Below are positions 38,193 through 48,123 of a stretch of 64,000 nucleotides of DNA, one piece after another. The stretch spans positions 434,001-498,000 of the forward strand of contig JAHBYX010000001.1 of the NCBI GenBank assembly GCA_019635735.1, written 5' to 3'. Position 1 is the first letter of the stretch, and the number at the start of each line of letters is the position of its first letter. The notes beneath the pieces were generated by a model that did not search any database, had not been told where the DNA came from, and was given only the letters and a program-made list of their open reading frames with translations. The translations under genes were made by a program, and so were the position numbers. Source of the stretch: Mesorhizobium sp. (GTDB taxonomy: Bacteria > Pseudomonadota > Alphaproteobacteria > Rhizobiales > Rhizobiaceae).

Positions 38193-40286
38193 ATGGCGAA
38201 GAAGGCCAGCAACCTCCGCGATGAAGCATTCTGGGAGCTCGCGCTCGACCGGGCGCAGCTCGGCGTCTGGGACTGGAATCTCGAGACGGACGAGTGCTTC
38301 TACTCCCCGACCTGGGCAAGAATGCTGGGCTACCAGCAGAGCGAACTGCCGGCGGCAAGCGACCTGTGGCTGCGGCTGACCCACCCTGACGACCAGGAAC
38401 GCGCGGTCGCGAGCGGCGAGAAGCATCTGGCCGGTCTTACCGAGATCATCGACACGGAACTGCGGCTGCGTCACAGGGACGGCCATTGGGTCTGGGTGCT
38501 CGACCGCGGCGGCGTGGTGGAGCGGGACGAGAATGGCAAACCGCTGCGAATGGTAGGCGTCCAGACGGACATCTCTCGCCAGAAAGCCGCGGAACAGGCG
38601 CTGGAGCAGGTCAATGCCCGCTTCAGGCTGGCACTGGCGGCCAGCGGTATTGGAATCTGGCATCATGACATCGACGGAAGGCGCAGTTTCTGGGACGACC
38701 GCACCCGGCAGATCTTCGGGGTCGAAGGCGGCGGCGACCAGGTCCCGAGAGACTTCTGGTTCCGATTTCTCCATCCGGAAGACAAGGAGGCCGCAGAGAA
38801 GGCGCATCAGATACCCATCGGCTCCGAAGAGGTCGCCTCCTGCTGCTACCGCATCATCCGCGCCGATGGCGAGATTCGCTACGTCGAATCCCTGATACGC
38901 TACATTCCCGACCCGCAGTCTTCGGGCAACATACTGGGCTCCGTCCGCGACGTGACCGACGAGGTGAGGCGCGAACAGGAACTGGCCTACGCCGCGAAGC
39001 ACGACCCGCTGACCGGTCTGCTCAACCGGGCCGCTTTCGAGGAAGTGCTGGCTCAGGCGCGCGACGAGGGCGACCATTTCCCGCTCGCGGTTTTCTACAT
39101 CGACATCGACTACTTCAAGGCCCTGAACGATTTCGCTGGCCACGCCGCGGGCGATGTCGCGCTGAAGCGCATTTCCGCCGAGATGTGCGCGGTGCTGCCG
39201 ACCGGAGCCCATGCGGCGCGTCTCGGCGGCGACGAATTCGCGCTGATCGTTCCCGACTGCGATGTCGCACCGGCTGAGAAGATCGCCGCCGACATCCTTG
39301 ACTCGATCCGCGACGCCGATCTGGGGCCGAGTTCGGGCTCGCGGCGCCTCGCCGCGAGCATCGGCATTTCCTTTGTCGCCGACGGTGGCGTCACCGTCTC
39401 CGACGCGCTCGCAAGCGCCGACGACGCCTGCTACGCCGCGAAAGCGACCGGCCGTAACCGCCATGCGCTCTTCTCCGCGCAGGGCAGCGGCTCGACCGTG
39501 GGTCTCAACGCGGCGCGCATGGCGTCCGACACGATGGATGCGATGGAGTGCGACCGCATCGCGCTCTTCGGCCAGAAGATCCATCGCATCGGTCATTCCT
39601 GGGAAGACTGCGGCCATGTCGAGGTGCTGGTGCGGCTGATCGCGAAAGACGGACGTCTGATTCCGCCCGGCGAGTTCATTCCCGCCGCCGAGCGCTTCGG
39701 TGTCGCGGCGAAGCTCGATCGCTGGATCTTCCGCACGACGCTGGAACGCTACGGTGCGGCGGCGGCGAGCCAGGACATGACGCTCGCATTCAACCTGTCG
39801 GCCCAGACGCTCAGCGATCCACTGCTGTGGGAATTCGTCGATTCCGTTCTGGATCAGACGGGGACTTCGCCCGATGCCATCATGTTCGAGATCACCGAGA
39901 CTGCGGCTGTTATCAACTTCGAGGCTGCCGAGCGGTTCATTTTCAACGCGCGCGAACGGAAGTGCCGCGTCAGCCTTGACGATTTCGGCGCCGGGATGAG
40001 CTCGTTCGAATACTTGCGCCGCTTCCCGATCGATGCGATCAAGATCAACGGCTCGTTCGTCGAGCGGATGACGGCGAGCCGCTACGACCGCGAGATCGTC
40101 TCGGCGATCACCGGCATCGCGCGCAGCCTCGGCTACGCGGTCGTGGCGGAGAAGATCGAGAACCAGGAGACGCTCGACATGCTGGCCGAGATGGGTGTCG
40201 ACTTTGCCCAGGGTTTTCTGCTGCACAAGCCGGAGCCGATTGGCGACATCATCGAACGTTGCCGCCAACGGACCGAGTCAGCCTAG
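38193..40286 (+). CDS. PAS-PAS-GGDEF-EAL cyclic di-GMP signalling protein
   Basis: 697 residues, soluble. Two PAS domains (about 15-135 and 140-265, with PAC-type ends GVQTDISRQKAAEQALEQVN and GSVRDVTDEVRREQELAYAA), GGDEF domain with RLGGDEFALIV at about 345, and an EAL domain. The EAL signature reads VEVLVRL (E-V-L), the later residues EITETAAVIN and DDFGAGMSSFEYLRRF are intact, so phosphodiesterase activity is likely. No RxxD inhibitory site precedes GGDEF. ATG at 38193 chosen (weak Shine-Dalgarno); an in-frame ATG at 38154 would add 13 residues. Convergent with era (8-base gap). Confidence 0.95.
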   Translation: MAKKASNLRDEAFWELALDRAQLGVWDWNLETDECFYSPTWARMLGYQQSELPAASDLWLRLTHPDDQERAVASGEKHLAGLTEIIDTELRLRHRDGHWVWVLDRGGVVERDENGKPLRMVGVQTDISRQKAAEQALEQVNARFRLALAASGIGIWHHDIDGRRSFWDDRTRQIFGVEGGGDQVPRDFWFRFLHPEDKEAAEKAHQIPIGSEEVASCCYRIIRADGEIRYVESLIRYIPDPQSSGNILGSVRDVTDEVRREQELAYAAKHDPLTGLLNRAAFEEVLAQARDEGDHFPLAVFYIDIDYFKALNDFAGHAAGDVALKRISAEMCAVLPTGAHAARLGGDEFALIVPDCDVAPAEKIAADILDSIRDADLGPSSGSRRLAASIGISFVADGGVTVSDALASADDACYAAKATGRNRHALFSAQGSGSTVGLNAARMASDTMDAMECDRIALFGQKIHRIGHSWEDCGHVEVLVRLIAKDGRLIPPGEFIPAAERFGVAAKLDRWIFRTTLERYGAAAASQDMTLAFNLSAQTLSDPLLWEFVDSVLDQTGTSPDAIMFEITETAAVINFEAAERFIFNARERKCRVSLDDFGAGMSSFEYLRRFPIDAIKINGSFVERMTASRYDREIVSAITGIARSLGYAVVAEKIENQETLDMLAEMGVDFAQGFLLHKPEPIGDIIERCRQRTESA

Positions 40287-40294
40287 CACTGTCG

Positions 40295-41224
40295 TCAGTG
40301 GGGGAACTCGAGCCCCATCTCGCGGTAGCGTTCGGGATCGTTACCCCAATTCTCGCGCACCTTCACGAACAGGAACAGGTGCACCTTCTGCTCGAGAATC
40401 TCGGCGATCTCCTTGCGCGCAGCCTGGCCGATCGCCTTGATCGTCTGGCCTTTTTCGCCGAGCACGATCTTCTTCTGGCTGTCGCGCTCGACGAAGATGA
40501 CCTGCTCTATGCGCACCGAGCCGTCGGGCTTTTCCTCCCATTTCTCGGTCTCGACCGTGGAGGAATAGGGCAGTTCCTGATGCAGGCGCAGATAGAGCTT
40601 CTCGCGGGTGATCTCGGCGGCGAGCTGACGCATCGGCAGGTCGGAAATCTGGTCCTCGGGATAGTACCAGGGGCCGGCAGGTAGCGCCTCGGCAAGCCAG
40701 TCGAGCAGATCGCTGCAACCCGAGCCGGTGAGCGCCGAGACCATGAAGGTGCGCTCGAAGTCGGCGCGTTCGTTGCATTCGGCAGCGAGCGCCAGCAGCG
40801 TCTCGCGCTCCACGCGGTCGACCTTGTTGAGGATCAGAACCTTGCGCTGCCTGACGTCGGCGACGCGGTCGAGGACGGATCCGGCATCGCCTTTCAGCCC
40901 GCGCTCTGCGTCGATCAGCACCAGAACGATGTCCGCCTCCTTGGCGCCGCCCCAGGCCGTGGTCACCATCGCGGTGTCCAGCCGGCGCTTCGGCTTGAAG
41001 ATGCCGGGTGTGTCGACGAAGACGATCTGCGCGTCGCCGTGAACGGCGATGCCACGCACGATCGAGCGCGTGGTCTGAACCTTGTGAGTGACGATGGAGA
41101 CCTTGGTGCCGACAAGCTGGTTGGTCAGCGTCGACTTGCCGGCATTCGGCGCACCGATCAGCGTCACGAAGCCCGACCGAGTGACGCGCGCGGTCTCTCC
41201 CGCGCCTGCTTTCTCGTCGTTCAA
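40295..41224 (-). CDS. era: GTPase Era
   Basis: 309 residues. GTP-binding motifs: P-loop GAPNAGKSTL (about 24-33), DTPGIF (G3) and ILNKVDRV (G4). C-terminal KH domain (about 225-300) binds the 3' end of 16S rRNA, e.g. LGEKGQTIKAIGQAARKEIA. Start is TTG at 41224, overlapping the rnc stop by four bases (TTGA), with AAGGAG upstream. The non-ATG start and coupling keep Era at lower translation than RNase III, plausibly. Essential ribosome biogenesis factor. Confidence 0.95.
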   Translation of the reverse strand: MNDEKAGAGETARVTRSGFVTLIGAPNAGKSTLTNQLVGTKVSIVTHKVQTTRSIVRGIAVHGDAQIVFVDTPGIFKPKRRLDTAMVTTAWGGAKEADIVLVLIDAERGLKGDAGSVLDRVADVRQRKVLILNKVDRVERETLLALAAECNERADFERTFMVSALTGSGCSDLLDWLAEALPAGPWYYPEDQISDLPMRQLAAEITREKLYLRLHQELPYSSTVETEKWEEKPDGSVRIEQVIFVERDSQKKIVLGEKGQTIKAIGQAARKEIAEILEQKVHLFLFVKVRENWGNDPERYREMGLEFPH

Positions 41225-41934
41225 GAGACCTTCTCCTTCATGGACCCGAGGCCCTCGCGCGCGAGGAATGCCTCGGCGGCGGCGCGCTCCGCCGCCTGCT
41301 TGGACCGGCCCGTGGCACGCGCCGGCGGGTATCCGGGCAGTTCGACCGCCACGGTGAAGACGGGCGCGTGGTCGGGTCCCTCGCGCTTCTCCACGGCATA
41401 GGCCGGACGGGCTCCGTTGGACTGCGCCGCCCATTCCTGAAGCTCGGTCTTCGCATCACGCGGCAGTTCCGCAAGCGCCTGCGAGCGCTTTTCCCAATAG
41501 CGCAGAATGAACACGCGGGCGGCGTCCATGCCGCCGTCAAGATAGATCGCGGCGATCAGGGCCTCCGTGGCATCCGAGAGGACATTCCTCGCTTTCGTGC
41601 CCGCGCCCGCCCGGACGGCCGAGTCGGCGAGAATGACGGTCTCGAGCCCGATCTCGAGCGCGACGTCGGAACAGGTTTCGGCACGAACGAGTGCGTTGAG
41701 CCGGACCGCCAGTTCCCCTTCCCTCGCGTCCGGGAACGAGGCAAACAGCATCTCCGAGACGACCAGCGCCAGCACCCGGTCGCCCAGGAACTCGAGTCGC
41801 TCGTTGTTGGTCGCACCGCCGGTACTGGAATGCGTCAGTGCGGTTTGAAGCAGCGCCAGATTGCCGAAGGCGTAACCGGTCCGCTCGCAGACGATCCGCG
41901 CGAGGTCCTCTCCCGTCGGCCGCTTCAGTGCCAT
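41221..41934 (-). CDS. rnc: Ribonuclease III
   Basis: 237 residues. RNase III signature NERLEFLGDRVL (about 44-55) with the metal-binding Glu and Asp, and a second catalytic pair in LSDATEALIAAIYLDGG. C-terminal double-stranded RNA-binding domain (about 160-230) contains TELQEWAAQSNGARPAYAVE and RATGRSKQAAERAAAEAFLA. The ATG at 41934 overlaps the lepB stop by one base (TGATG). A longer start at 41982 is in frame but would overlap lepB by 49 bases. Confidence 0.96.
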   Translation of the reverse strand: MALKRPTGEDLARIVCERTGYAFGNLALLQTALTHSSTGGATNNERLEFLGDRVLALVVSEMLFASFPDAREGELAVRLNALVRAETCSDVALEIGLETVILADSAVRAGAGTKARNVLSDATEALIAAIYLDGGMDAARVFILRYWEKRSQALAELPRDAKTELQEWAAQSNGARPAYAVEKREGPDHAPVFTVAVELPGYPPARATGRSKQAAERAAAEAFLAREGLGSMKEKVS

Positions 41935-42680
41935 CAGTGGACGGAGTTGAACAAACGGCTCGGACGCATATCGGTCGGCCACTTCCAGAGCTCCAGCGGG
42001 CTGGAGCCGTCGGCGATCGAGAAGAAGATGATATTTGCGCGTCCGACAAGGTTCTCAGCCGGAACGAAGCCGAAAACCCGGCTGTCGGCCGAGTTGTCGC
42101 GGTTGTCGCCCATCATGAAGTAATGGCCTGCCGGCACGGTGAATTCGCGCGTCTGGTCGCTGATGCCGTTGGGCGTCAGGTCGAGCGTATCGTAGGAAAC
42201 ACCGTTGGGCAGAGTCTCGCGATAGACGTCGACGGGGCGGTTTTCCTCGGTGATGTCGGGATTGTTGATCTCGCCGGTCTTCTCGCGCTTCACCGGCACG
42301 CCGTTGATGTGCAGGACGCCTTCGATCATCTGGACCCGGTCGCCAGGCAGGCCGATCACGCGCTTGATGTAGTCGAGTGATGGATTGGGCGGGTATTTGA
42401 AAACGACCACGTCCCCGCGCTCGGGATCGGAGCCGAAAATTCGGCCGGAGAAGAGGTTCGGCGAGAACGGCAGCGAATGGCGGGAATAGCCGTAAGCCCA
42501 TTTGGTGACGAAGAGATAGTCGCCTTCGAGCAGCGTCGGGCGCATGGAGCCTGACGGGATCGAGAAGGGCTGGAACAGGAAGGTGCGGATGACCAACGCC
42601 AGGATCAGGGCCTGGACGATGACGCTGACGGTTTCGCCAAGCCCGCCCGACTTCTTGCCTGTTTTCTCTGCCACGCTCAT
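41934..42680 (-). CDS. lepB: Signal peptidase I
   Basis: 248 residues. N-terminal transmembrane helix (IVQALILALVIRTFLFQPFS, about 21-40), catalytic Ser45 in IPSGSMRPTL and the Lys106 in YIKRVIGLPGDRV, with GHYFMMGDNRDNSADSR as the late signature. Cleaves signal peptides of exported proteins at the periplasmic face. Lies upstream of rnc; 77 bases separate it from acpS. Confidence 0.96.
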   Translation of the reverse strand: MSVAEKTGKKSGGLGETVSVIVQALILALVIRTFLFQPFSIPSGSMRPTLLEGDYLFVTKWAYGYSRHSLPFSPNLFSGRIFGSDPERGDVVVFKYPPNPSLDYIKRVIGLPGDRVQMIEGVLHINGVPVKREKTGEINNPDITEENRPVDVYRETLPNGVSYDTLDLTPNGISDQTREFTVPAGHYFMMGDNRDNSADSRVFGFVPAENLVGRANIIFFSIADGSSPLELWKWPTDMRPSRLFNSVH

Positions 42681-42757
42681 CTCTTCCTCGGTTTCCGGTC
42701 ACCTCTTAGACAGTTGCCTTGCGTGGGGCAACGCAATTGCGGCGAAACTCCGGTTAG

Positions 42758-43159
42758 TCACGTCACCGGCAGGGCCTCGATGATCACGAATGCCTGAGCG
42801 AGCGGAAAGTCGTCGGTGATCGTCAAGTGGATGACCGCGCGGCAGCCGGGCGGCGTGATGGCTTCAAGGCGCTTTGCCGCGCCGTTGGTCAGGTTCATGG
42901 TCGGCTTGCCGCCGGGCAGGTTGACGACGCCCATGTCGCGCCAGAACACACCGCGTGCCAGCCCCGTTCCCAACGCCTTGGCGCAGGCTTCCTTCGCCGC
43001 GAAGCGCTTGGCGTAGGAGGCCGCGCGCTCCTTGCGCCTGTCGGACTTGGCCTGTTCGATTTCCGTGAAGATGCGGCTGGTGAAGCGCTCGCCGAAGCGG
43101 GCGAGCGATTTCTCCACGCGGCGGATGTCGATCAGGTCGCTGCCGAGGCCGATGATCAT
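42758..43159 (-). CDS. acpS: Holo-[acyl-carrier-protein] synthase
   Basis: 133 residues. Transfers phosphopantetheine from CoA to ACP. Catalytic Asp in [20 protein letters not shown] (about 2-21) and Glu in [18 protein letters not shown]-terminal strands include [20 protein letters not shown] and [17 protein letters not shown]. It starts one base downstream of the pyrE stop, so they are cotranscribed. Confidence 0.96.
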   Translation of the reverse strand: MIIGLGSDLIDIRRVEKSLARFGERFTSRIFTEIEQAKSDRRKERAASYAKRFAAKEACAKALGTGLARGVFWRDMGVVNLPGGKPTMNLTNGAAKRLEAITPPGCRAVIHLTITDDFPLAQAFVIIEALPVT

Positions 43160-43160
43160 G

Positions 43161-43739
43161 TCAAAGACTCCTGCTGCCAGGCTTCACCGGGGGAATCGCG
43201 GCGAGTTCGGGCGGCAGGCGGTCGGCCGGATAGGCCGGGACCTCGTATTCGGCGAGCGAGACCAGCGGCACGCCGACTTTCGTCTTGCCGGCGGAGCGGT
43301 CGACGATGCAGGCGGCGGCGAGGACGTCCGCGTCGATGTCGCGCAGGCAGGTGATCGTCTCACGGATCGAAAGGCCCGTGGTGACGATGTCCTCGACGAT
43401 GACGACGCGCGCGCCTTTCTCGATCTCGAAGCGGCGCAGCCGGAACTCGCCCCCTTCGCGCTCGACCCAGATCGCCGGCACGCCGAGATGCCGAGACGTC
43501 TCGTAGGCGGGGATGATGCCGCCGACGGCCGGCCCGACCACGTAGTCGATCCTGCCGGGCACTTCCCGCCTGATCTTTTCCGCAAGCGCCTTGCATAGGA
43601 TCGCGGTCTTGTCGGCGTGCATGAAGACCCGCGCCTTTTGCAGGAAGACGGGACTGCGAAGCCCCGACGTCAGGATGAAGTGCCCTTCGAGAACCGCACC
43701 CGTATCGCGGAAAATCTGGATGACCTCGTCCGTCGTCAT
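43161..43739 (-). CDS. pyrE: Orotate phosphoribosyltransferase
   Basis: 192 residues. PRPP-binding motif [18 protein letters not shown] (about 116-133) and orotate-site region [20 protein letters not shown] (about 66-85), with Lys residues in [14 protein letters not shown]. Makes OMP from orotate in pyrimidine synthesis. Starts 9 bases after the rsh stop, ends 1 base before acpS. Linkage to rsh may allow coordination with starvation responses, though this is just positional. Confidence 0.96.
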   Translation of the reverse strand: MTTDEVIQIFRDTGAVLEGHFILTSGLRSPVFLQKARVFMHADKTAILCKALAEKIRREVPGRIDYVVGPAVGGIIPAYETSRHLGVPAIWVEREGGEFRLRRFEIEKGARVVIVEDIVTTGLSIRETITCLRDIDADVLAAACIVDRSAGKTKVGVPLVSLAEYEVPAYPADRLPPELAAIPPVKPGSRSL

Positions 43740-43748
43740 GTCCCTACC

Positions 43749-45977
43749 CTATCCGTTTACCCGCTTGGCCATCCGCACCGCCTCGTTTGCCTTGAGCTGG
43801 GAGATCAGGCGATTCAAATGCTTGAGGTCCCACACTTCGAGATCGATGACCATCTCGGTGAAGTCCGGTGCCGGCCGCACCATCGAAAGCGTGTGAATAT
43901 TGGCGTCGTTCGCGGCGACAATCTGGGCAATTTCGGCAAGCGAACCCGGCGCGTTGAGTGCGGTGACAGTGATGCGCGCGGGAAACCGCTCCTTCTTCTC
44001 CTCGGAGATGTCCCAGCGCACATCGATCCAGCGCTCCGGCTGGTCGTCGTAGGCGGTCAGAGAGGGCGACTGGATCGGATAGATCGTGATCCCGGCGCCG
44101 GGCTGAAGGATGCCGACGATGCGGTCTCCGGGCACCGCGCCTTCCGGGGCGAAACGCACCGGCAGATCGCCGCGCACGCCGCGGATCGGCAGGGCAGCGT
44201 TCTTGTCGCCGTTCTTAGCCCCTTTGCGGGACGAAAGGCCCGGTACCTGGAACAGCATGCCGGCGGCATTGCGCAGTTTCGACCAGCCCTCTTCCTTCAC
44301 CTTCGGCGCCGGCGCGGGCTTCACCTCCTTGATGTCGGGATTGACCGCTCGCATCACGTCGATGGAGGATAGTTCTCCCCGCCCAACTGCGGCCAGCACG
44401 TCCTCGACATCCTTGCGCGCGAGGCGCGGCAGAACCTGTTTCAGCTCGGCCTTGGAGAAGGTGCGGCCGGAGCGCTCGAAGGCCCGTTCGAGAATGCGGG
44501 TGCCCAGCCCCGAATATTGCTTGCGGATGGCGGCGCGGGTCGCGCGGCGGATGGCCGAACGCGCCTTGCCGGTGACCACCACCGCCTCCCAGGCGGCCGG
44601 CGGCACCTGCGACTTCGAACGGATGATGTCGACCTCGTCGCCGTTCTGGAGTTCGGTCATAAGCGGCATCACCCGGCCGTTCACCTTGGCGCCGACGCAG
44701 GTGTCGCCGACGTCGGTGTGCACTGCATAGGCGAAATCGATCGGCGTGGCGCCGCGCGGCAGGGCAATGAGCATACCCTTGGGCGTGAAGCAGAAAACCT
44801 GGTCCTGGAACAGTTCGAGCTTGGTGTTCTCGAGGAAGTCTTCTGGATTGTCGCCGTCGGCCAGCGATTCGATGGTGCGGCGCAGCCACGCATAGGCGTT
44901 GGTCTCGCTCGACACCTTGTAGGCGGCGCCGTTCGGCTTCTTCGGCCCATCCTTATAGATGGAATGCGCAGCGACGCCGTATTCAGCGACGCGGTCCATT
45001 TCCTGCGTCCTGATCTGCAGTTCGACGCGCTGACGCGACGGGCCGACGATCGTCGTGTGCAGCGAGCGGTAGTCGTTCTGCTTCGGGATCGAGATGTAGT
45101 CCTTGAACCGGCCGGGCACCATCTGCCAGGTCGTGTGAATCGCGCCAAGCGCGCGATAGCAGTCGTCGATGCCCTCGACGATCACCCGGAAGCCGATGAT
45201 GTCCGACAACTGCTCGAAGGACAGCGCCTTGGCCTCCATCTTGCGGAAGACTGACCACGGCTTTTTCTGGCGGCTTTTCACCGAAGCCTTCAGGCCAGCG
45301 GCCACGAACATGTCGGAGAGCGCATTTTCGATGCCGTGGATGACCCCGCGGCTCTGGTCCATGAAAGCCGCGAGGCGCGCAGTCACGGTCCGATAGGCCT
45401 CCGGATTGACATAGCGAAATGCCAGTTCCTCCAGCTCCTCGCGCATGTCCTGCATGCCCATGCGGCCGGCGAGCGGCGCATAGATCTCCATCGTCTCTTC
45501 GGCTATGCGCAGTCGCTTCGCCTCGGGAACATGGTGGAGCGTCCGCATGTTGTGCAGCCGGTCGGCGAGCTTGACCAAAAGGACGCGCACGTCCTCGGAG
45601 ATCGCGATCAGGAGCCTGCGCAGGTTCTCCGCCTGCTCGGCGCGTTTGGACACGAGGTCGAGGCGCTTGAGCTTGGTCAGGCCCTCGACCAGCTTGCCGA
45701 TGTCGGGACCGAAAAGTTCGTCGATCTCGGCGCGGGTTGCGGTCGTGTCCTCGATGGTGTCGTGCAACAAGGCAACCGCGATGGTCGACTCGTCGAGATG
45801 CATGTCGGTCAGGATCGCGGCGACTTCCAGCGGATGGGAGAAGTAGGGATCGCCGGAAGCGCGGCGCTGATGGCCATGCTTCTGCATGGCATAGACATAG
45901 GCCTTGTTGAGCAGCGCCTCGTTCACGTCGGGCTTGTAGCGCTGGACGCGCTCGACAAGCTCGTATTGACGCATCAT
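43749..45977 (-). CDS. rsh: Bifunctional (p)ppGpp synthetase/hydrolase (RSH)
   Basis: 742 residues, full-length RelA/SpoT. Domain order: HD hydrolase (about 45-145, LLHDTIEDT with His72-Asp73), synthetase (about 240-350, including NDYRSLHTTIVGP), TGS (about 400-465, FTPKGMLIALPRGATPIDFA), helical middle and C-terminal ACT (about 665-735). Controls the stringent response and, in rhizobia, symbiosis and growth-phase behaviour. Both the HD and synthetase residues are present, so both activities are expected. Start: ATG at 45977 (MM). Upstream is rpoZ on the same strand, 107 bases away. Confidence 0.96.
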   Translation of the reverse strand: MMRQYELVERVQRYKPDVNEALLNKAYVYAMQKHGHQRRASGDPYFSHPLEVAAILTDMHLDESTIAVALLHDTIEDTTATRAEIDELFGPDIGKLVEGLTKLKRLDLVSKRAEQAENLRRLLIAISEDVRVLLVKLADRLHNMRTLHHVPEAKRLRIAEETMEIYAPLAGRMGMQDMREELEELAFRYVNPEAYRTVTARLAAFMDQSRGVIHGIENALSDMFVAAGLKASVKSRQKKPWSVFRKMEAKALSFEQLSDIIGFRVIVEGIDDCYRALGAIHTTWQMVPGRFKDYISIPKQNDYRSLHTTIVGPSRQRVELQIRTQEMDRVAEYGVAAHSIYKDGPKKPNGAAYKVSSETNAYAWLRRTIESLADGDNPEDFLENTKLELFQDQVFCFTPKGMLIALPRGATPIDFAYAVHTDVGDTCVGAKVNGRVMPLMTELQNGDEVDIIRSKSQVPPAAWEAVVVTGKARSAIRRATRAAIRKQYSGLGTRILERAFERSGRTFSKAELKQVLPRLARKDVEDVLAAVGRGELSSIDVMRAVNPDIKEVKPAPAPKVKEEGWSKLRNAAGMLFQVPGLSSRKGAKNGDKNAALPIRGVRGDLPVRFAPEGAVPGDRIVGILQPGAGITIYPIQSPSLTAYDDQPERWIDVRWDISEEKKERFPARITVTALNAPGSLAEIAQIVAANDANIHTLSMVRPAPDFTEMVIDLEVWDLKHLNRLISQLKANEAVRMAKRVNG

Positions 45978-46084
45978 CGGATGTGACCAAGCCTCAAATG
46001 AAACATGCGCCAGGCTGTCGCGGGGCGCATGGAATCAATAGCTGCGAATGTCGCGGCACGGAAGCGCCGCCCGGCATTCCAGGA

Positions 46085-46489
46085 TCAGAAGTCGTCGTTT
46101 TTCTCCGGCGCGACGAGCCCTTCGATGCCGGCCAGAAGTTCCTCTTCGCTCATGCGGTCGAAGGCAACCTGGTCGTCGCCGTCCTCCTCCGCAGTCACAG
46201 CCGCGCCCGCAGCGCCCTGGCGATCGATGAGTTCGGCGGCGTCGGCCTCCGGTTCATCGACCTCGACATGCTTCTGCAACGAATGGATCAGGTCTTCCTT
46301 CAGATCGTCGGGCGAGAGCGTTTCGTCGGCGATCTCGCGCAGTGCCACCACGGGGTTCTTGTCGTTGTCGCGATCGACGGTGATCGGCGCGCCCTGGCTG
46401 ATCTGACGGGCGCGGTGACCGGCCAGGAGAACGAGTTCGAAACGGTTCTCGACCTTGTCGATGCAGTCTTCAACGGTGACGCGGGCCAT
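46085..46489 (-). CDS. rpoZ: RNA polymerase omega subunit
   Basis: 134 residues. N-terminal RpoZ signature [20 protein letters not shown] (2-21), then [20 protein letters not shown] and [15 protein letters not shown], all typical. The C-terminal tail is longer and acidic ([27 protein letters not shown]), common in alphaproteobacteria. ATG at 46489. Located upstream of rsh. Omega also mediates part of (p)ppGpp binding in other bacteria, giving a functional link. Confidence 0.96.
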   Translation of the reverse strand: MARVTVEDCIDKVENRFELVLLAGHRARQISQGAPITVDRDNDKNPVVALREIADETLSPDDLKEDLIHSLQKHVEVDEPEADAAELIDRQGAAGAAVTAEEDGDDQVAFDRMSEEELLAGIEGLVAPEKNDDF

Positions 46490-46765
46490 TGATGCCCCTT
46501 TCCTGCTTGAATGTGTCGGGAATATTGGCGCGCTGCATACCGCCTTCAAGGCAAAATTACAAGTACGGCGCGCCCACACCAAACGATCAGCCGTTTGGGC
46601 GGCCGGCCAAGCCACGTTGCCGTATCCGGTCACATTTTCTTGCAATTCATATGTGTGCCCTTGGAATGCCCCAACCGCAGCGCTAAGTCGGTTGAAGGGA
46701 CCGGGGAACATTATTCGCAAATGGTCCGTTTCGATTGCCGACGCTTCATTTGAGGATTTTTCGAA

Positions 46766-47347
46766 ATGTTCGATTCACGCGAAAAGATTGCCCTCTTCAT
46801 CGACGGAGCCAACCTCTACGCGACCTCCAGGTCCCTGGGCTTCGATATCGACTACCGCAAGCTGCTCGCCTACTTCCAGAAGAAGGGCTACCTGTTGCGG
46901 GCTAATTACTACACCGCGATCATCGAGGATCAGGAATATTCCTCTATCCGCCCGCTGATCGACTGGCTCGACTACAACGGATACAAGGTCGTCACCAAGC
47001 CCGCCAAGGAATTCACCGACGCGACCGGGCGCCGGAAGATCAAGGGCAACATGGACATCGAGCTCGCGATCGATGCGCTGGAGCTGACGGAGTTCGTCGA
47101 CCACTATGTGATCTTCTCGGGCGACGGCGATTTCCGTTCACTGGTCGAGGCATTGCAGCGGCGTGGCCGCAAGGTAACCGTCGTCTCGACCATGGCCTCG
47201 CAGCCTCCCATGATCGCCGACGACCTGCGCCGGCAGGCCGACCATTTCGTCGACCTGATGACTTTGCGGGCCGAGATCGGCCGCGAACTTTCGGAACGTC
47301 CGCCGCGGCGCTTCGAGCCGCAGGAACCGGCTGACGACGATCTGTGA
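46766..47347 (+). CDS. NYN-domain (LabA-like/DUF88) putative ribonuclease
   Basis: 193 residues with the PIN-like NYN fold. Catalytic Asp in [20 protein letters not shown] (about 7-26, Asp13), second in [19 protein letters not shown] and [20 protein letters not shown]. LabA-like proteins are thought to cut RNA; substrates are mostly unknown. ATG at 46766, upstream AGGATTTTTCGAA (GAGG about 12 bases before). The divergent rpoZ promoter shares the 276-base gap. Confidence 0.92.
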   Translation: MFDSREKIALFIDGANLYATSRSLGFDIDYRKLLAYFQKKGYLLRANYYTAIIEDQEYSSIRPLIDWLDYNGYKVVTKPAKEFTDATGRRKIKGNMDIELAIDALELTEFVDHYVIFSGDGDFRSLVEALQRRGRKVTVVSTMASQPPMIADDLRRQADHFVDLMTLRAEIGRELSERPPRRFEPQEPADDDL

Positions 47348-47365
47348 TCGGGGCATCATCTACGG

Positions 47366-48034
47366 ATGAACGTCGCGATTCTCCGTGAGGCGGCCGAGCC
47401 TCCGCATGATTGTCCCCTTTGCCCCCGCCTGCATGGCTTCATTGCCGAATGGCGCGAGAAGGAACCGGCGTGGTTCAACGCGCCGGTCCCGACCTTTTCA
47501 CCCGCGGCCCGGGACCACGAGGTCCGGCTGCTGATCGTCGGGCTTGCGCCCGGCCTGCGAGGAGCCAACCGCACCGGTCGGCCCTTCACCGGTGACTACG
47601 CCGGCGACCTCCTCTACAAGACGCTCGGTACGTTCGGTTTTGCCCGCGGTGAATTCCGTGCCCGCCCCGACGATGGCCTCGAACTGGTCGGTACCGCGAT
47701 CACGAACGCGGTGCGCTGCGTGCCGCCCGGCAACAAGCCGGAGAGCAGCGAAATCAATACGTGCCGGGGATTTCTTTCAGCGACGATCGAACGTTTTCCC
47801 AATCTTCGCGCGATCGTGACGCTGGGCGTGATCGCTCATCAGTCGACCATCCGGGCACTCGGCGGACGCGTGGCCGCGCATCCGTTCAGGCATGGCGCCG
47901 CCACCGGGATCGCCGGGCTCAGTGTCTTTTCGAGCTATCACTGTTCGCGTTACAACACGAACACCGGCGTGTTGACGGACGAGATGTTCACAGCGGTGTT
48001 CGCAGACGTCGCCCGGATACTCGAAGCCGACTGA
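47366..48034 (+). CDS. Type-5 uracil-DNA glycosylase (UDGb family)
   Basis: 222 residues. UDG motifs LLIVGLAPGLRGANRTGRPF (about 55-74, GLAPG active-site region) and VFSSYHCSRYNTNTGVLTDE (about 188-207). Two N-terminal Cys near DCPLCPRLHG and one Cys at the start of TCRGFLSATIER may hold a 4Fe-4S cluster as in type-5 enzymes. Removes uracil and, in this family, hypoxanthine and other deaminated bases. Follows the NYN gene by 18 bases, so likely cotranscribed. Confidence 0.92.
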   Translation: MNVAILREAAEPPHDCPLCPRLHGFIAEWREKEPAWFNAPVPTFSPAARDHEVRLLIVGLAPGLRGANRTGRPFTGDYAGDLLYKTLGTFGFARGEFRARPDDGLELVGTAITNAVRCVPPGNKPESSEINTCRGFLSATIERFPNLRAIVTLGVIAHQSTIRALGGRVAAHPFRHGAATGIAGLSVFSSYHCSRYNTNTGVLTDEMFTAVFADVARILEAD

Positions 48035-48123
48035 GGGTCGGTGGAATCGCCGGGCGAATTGACGCGGGGATGAACGCGGCTTACTGCGCTGCGACCAACG
48101 GCTCCGGACAAGTCCCCATCGCC

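Noticed and set aside
38000..40268. Minus-strand open frame of about 770 residues opposite the GGDEF-EAL gene
   Set aside because: The plus-strand protein has clear PAS, GGDEF and EAL motifs; the antisense frame has none and runs into recO.
46490..46765. Gap between rpoZ and the NYN gene examined for a tmRNA or other RNA gene
   Set aside because: No tmRNA tag-like frame, tRNA-like fold or T-tract hairpin was seen; it only needs to hold the two divergent promoters.
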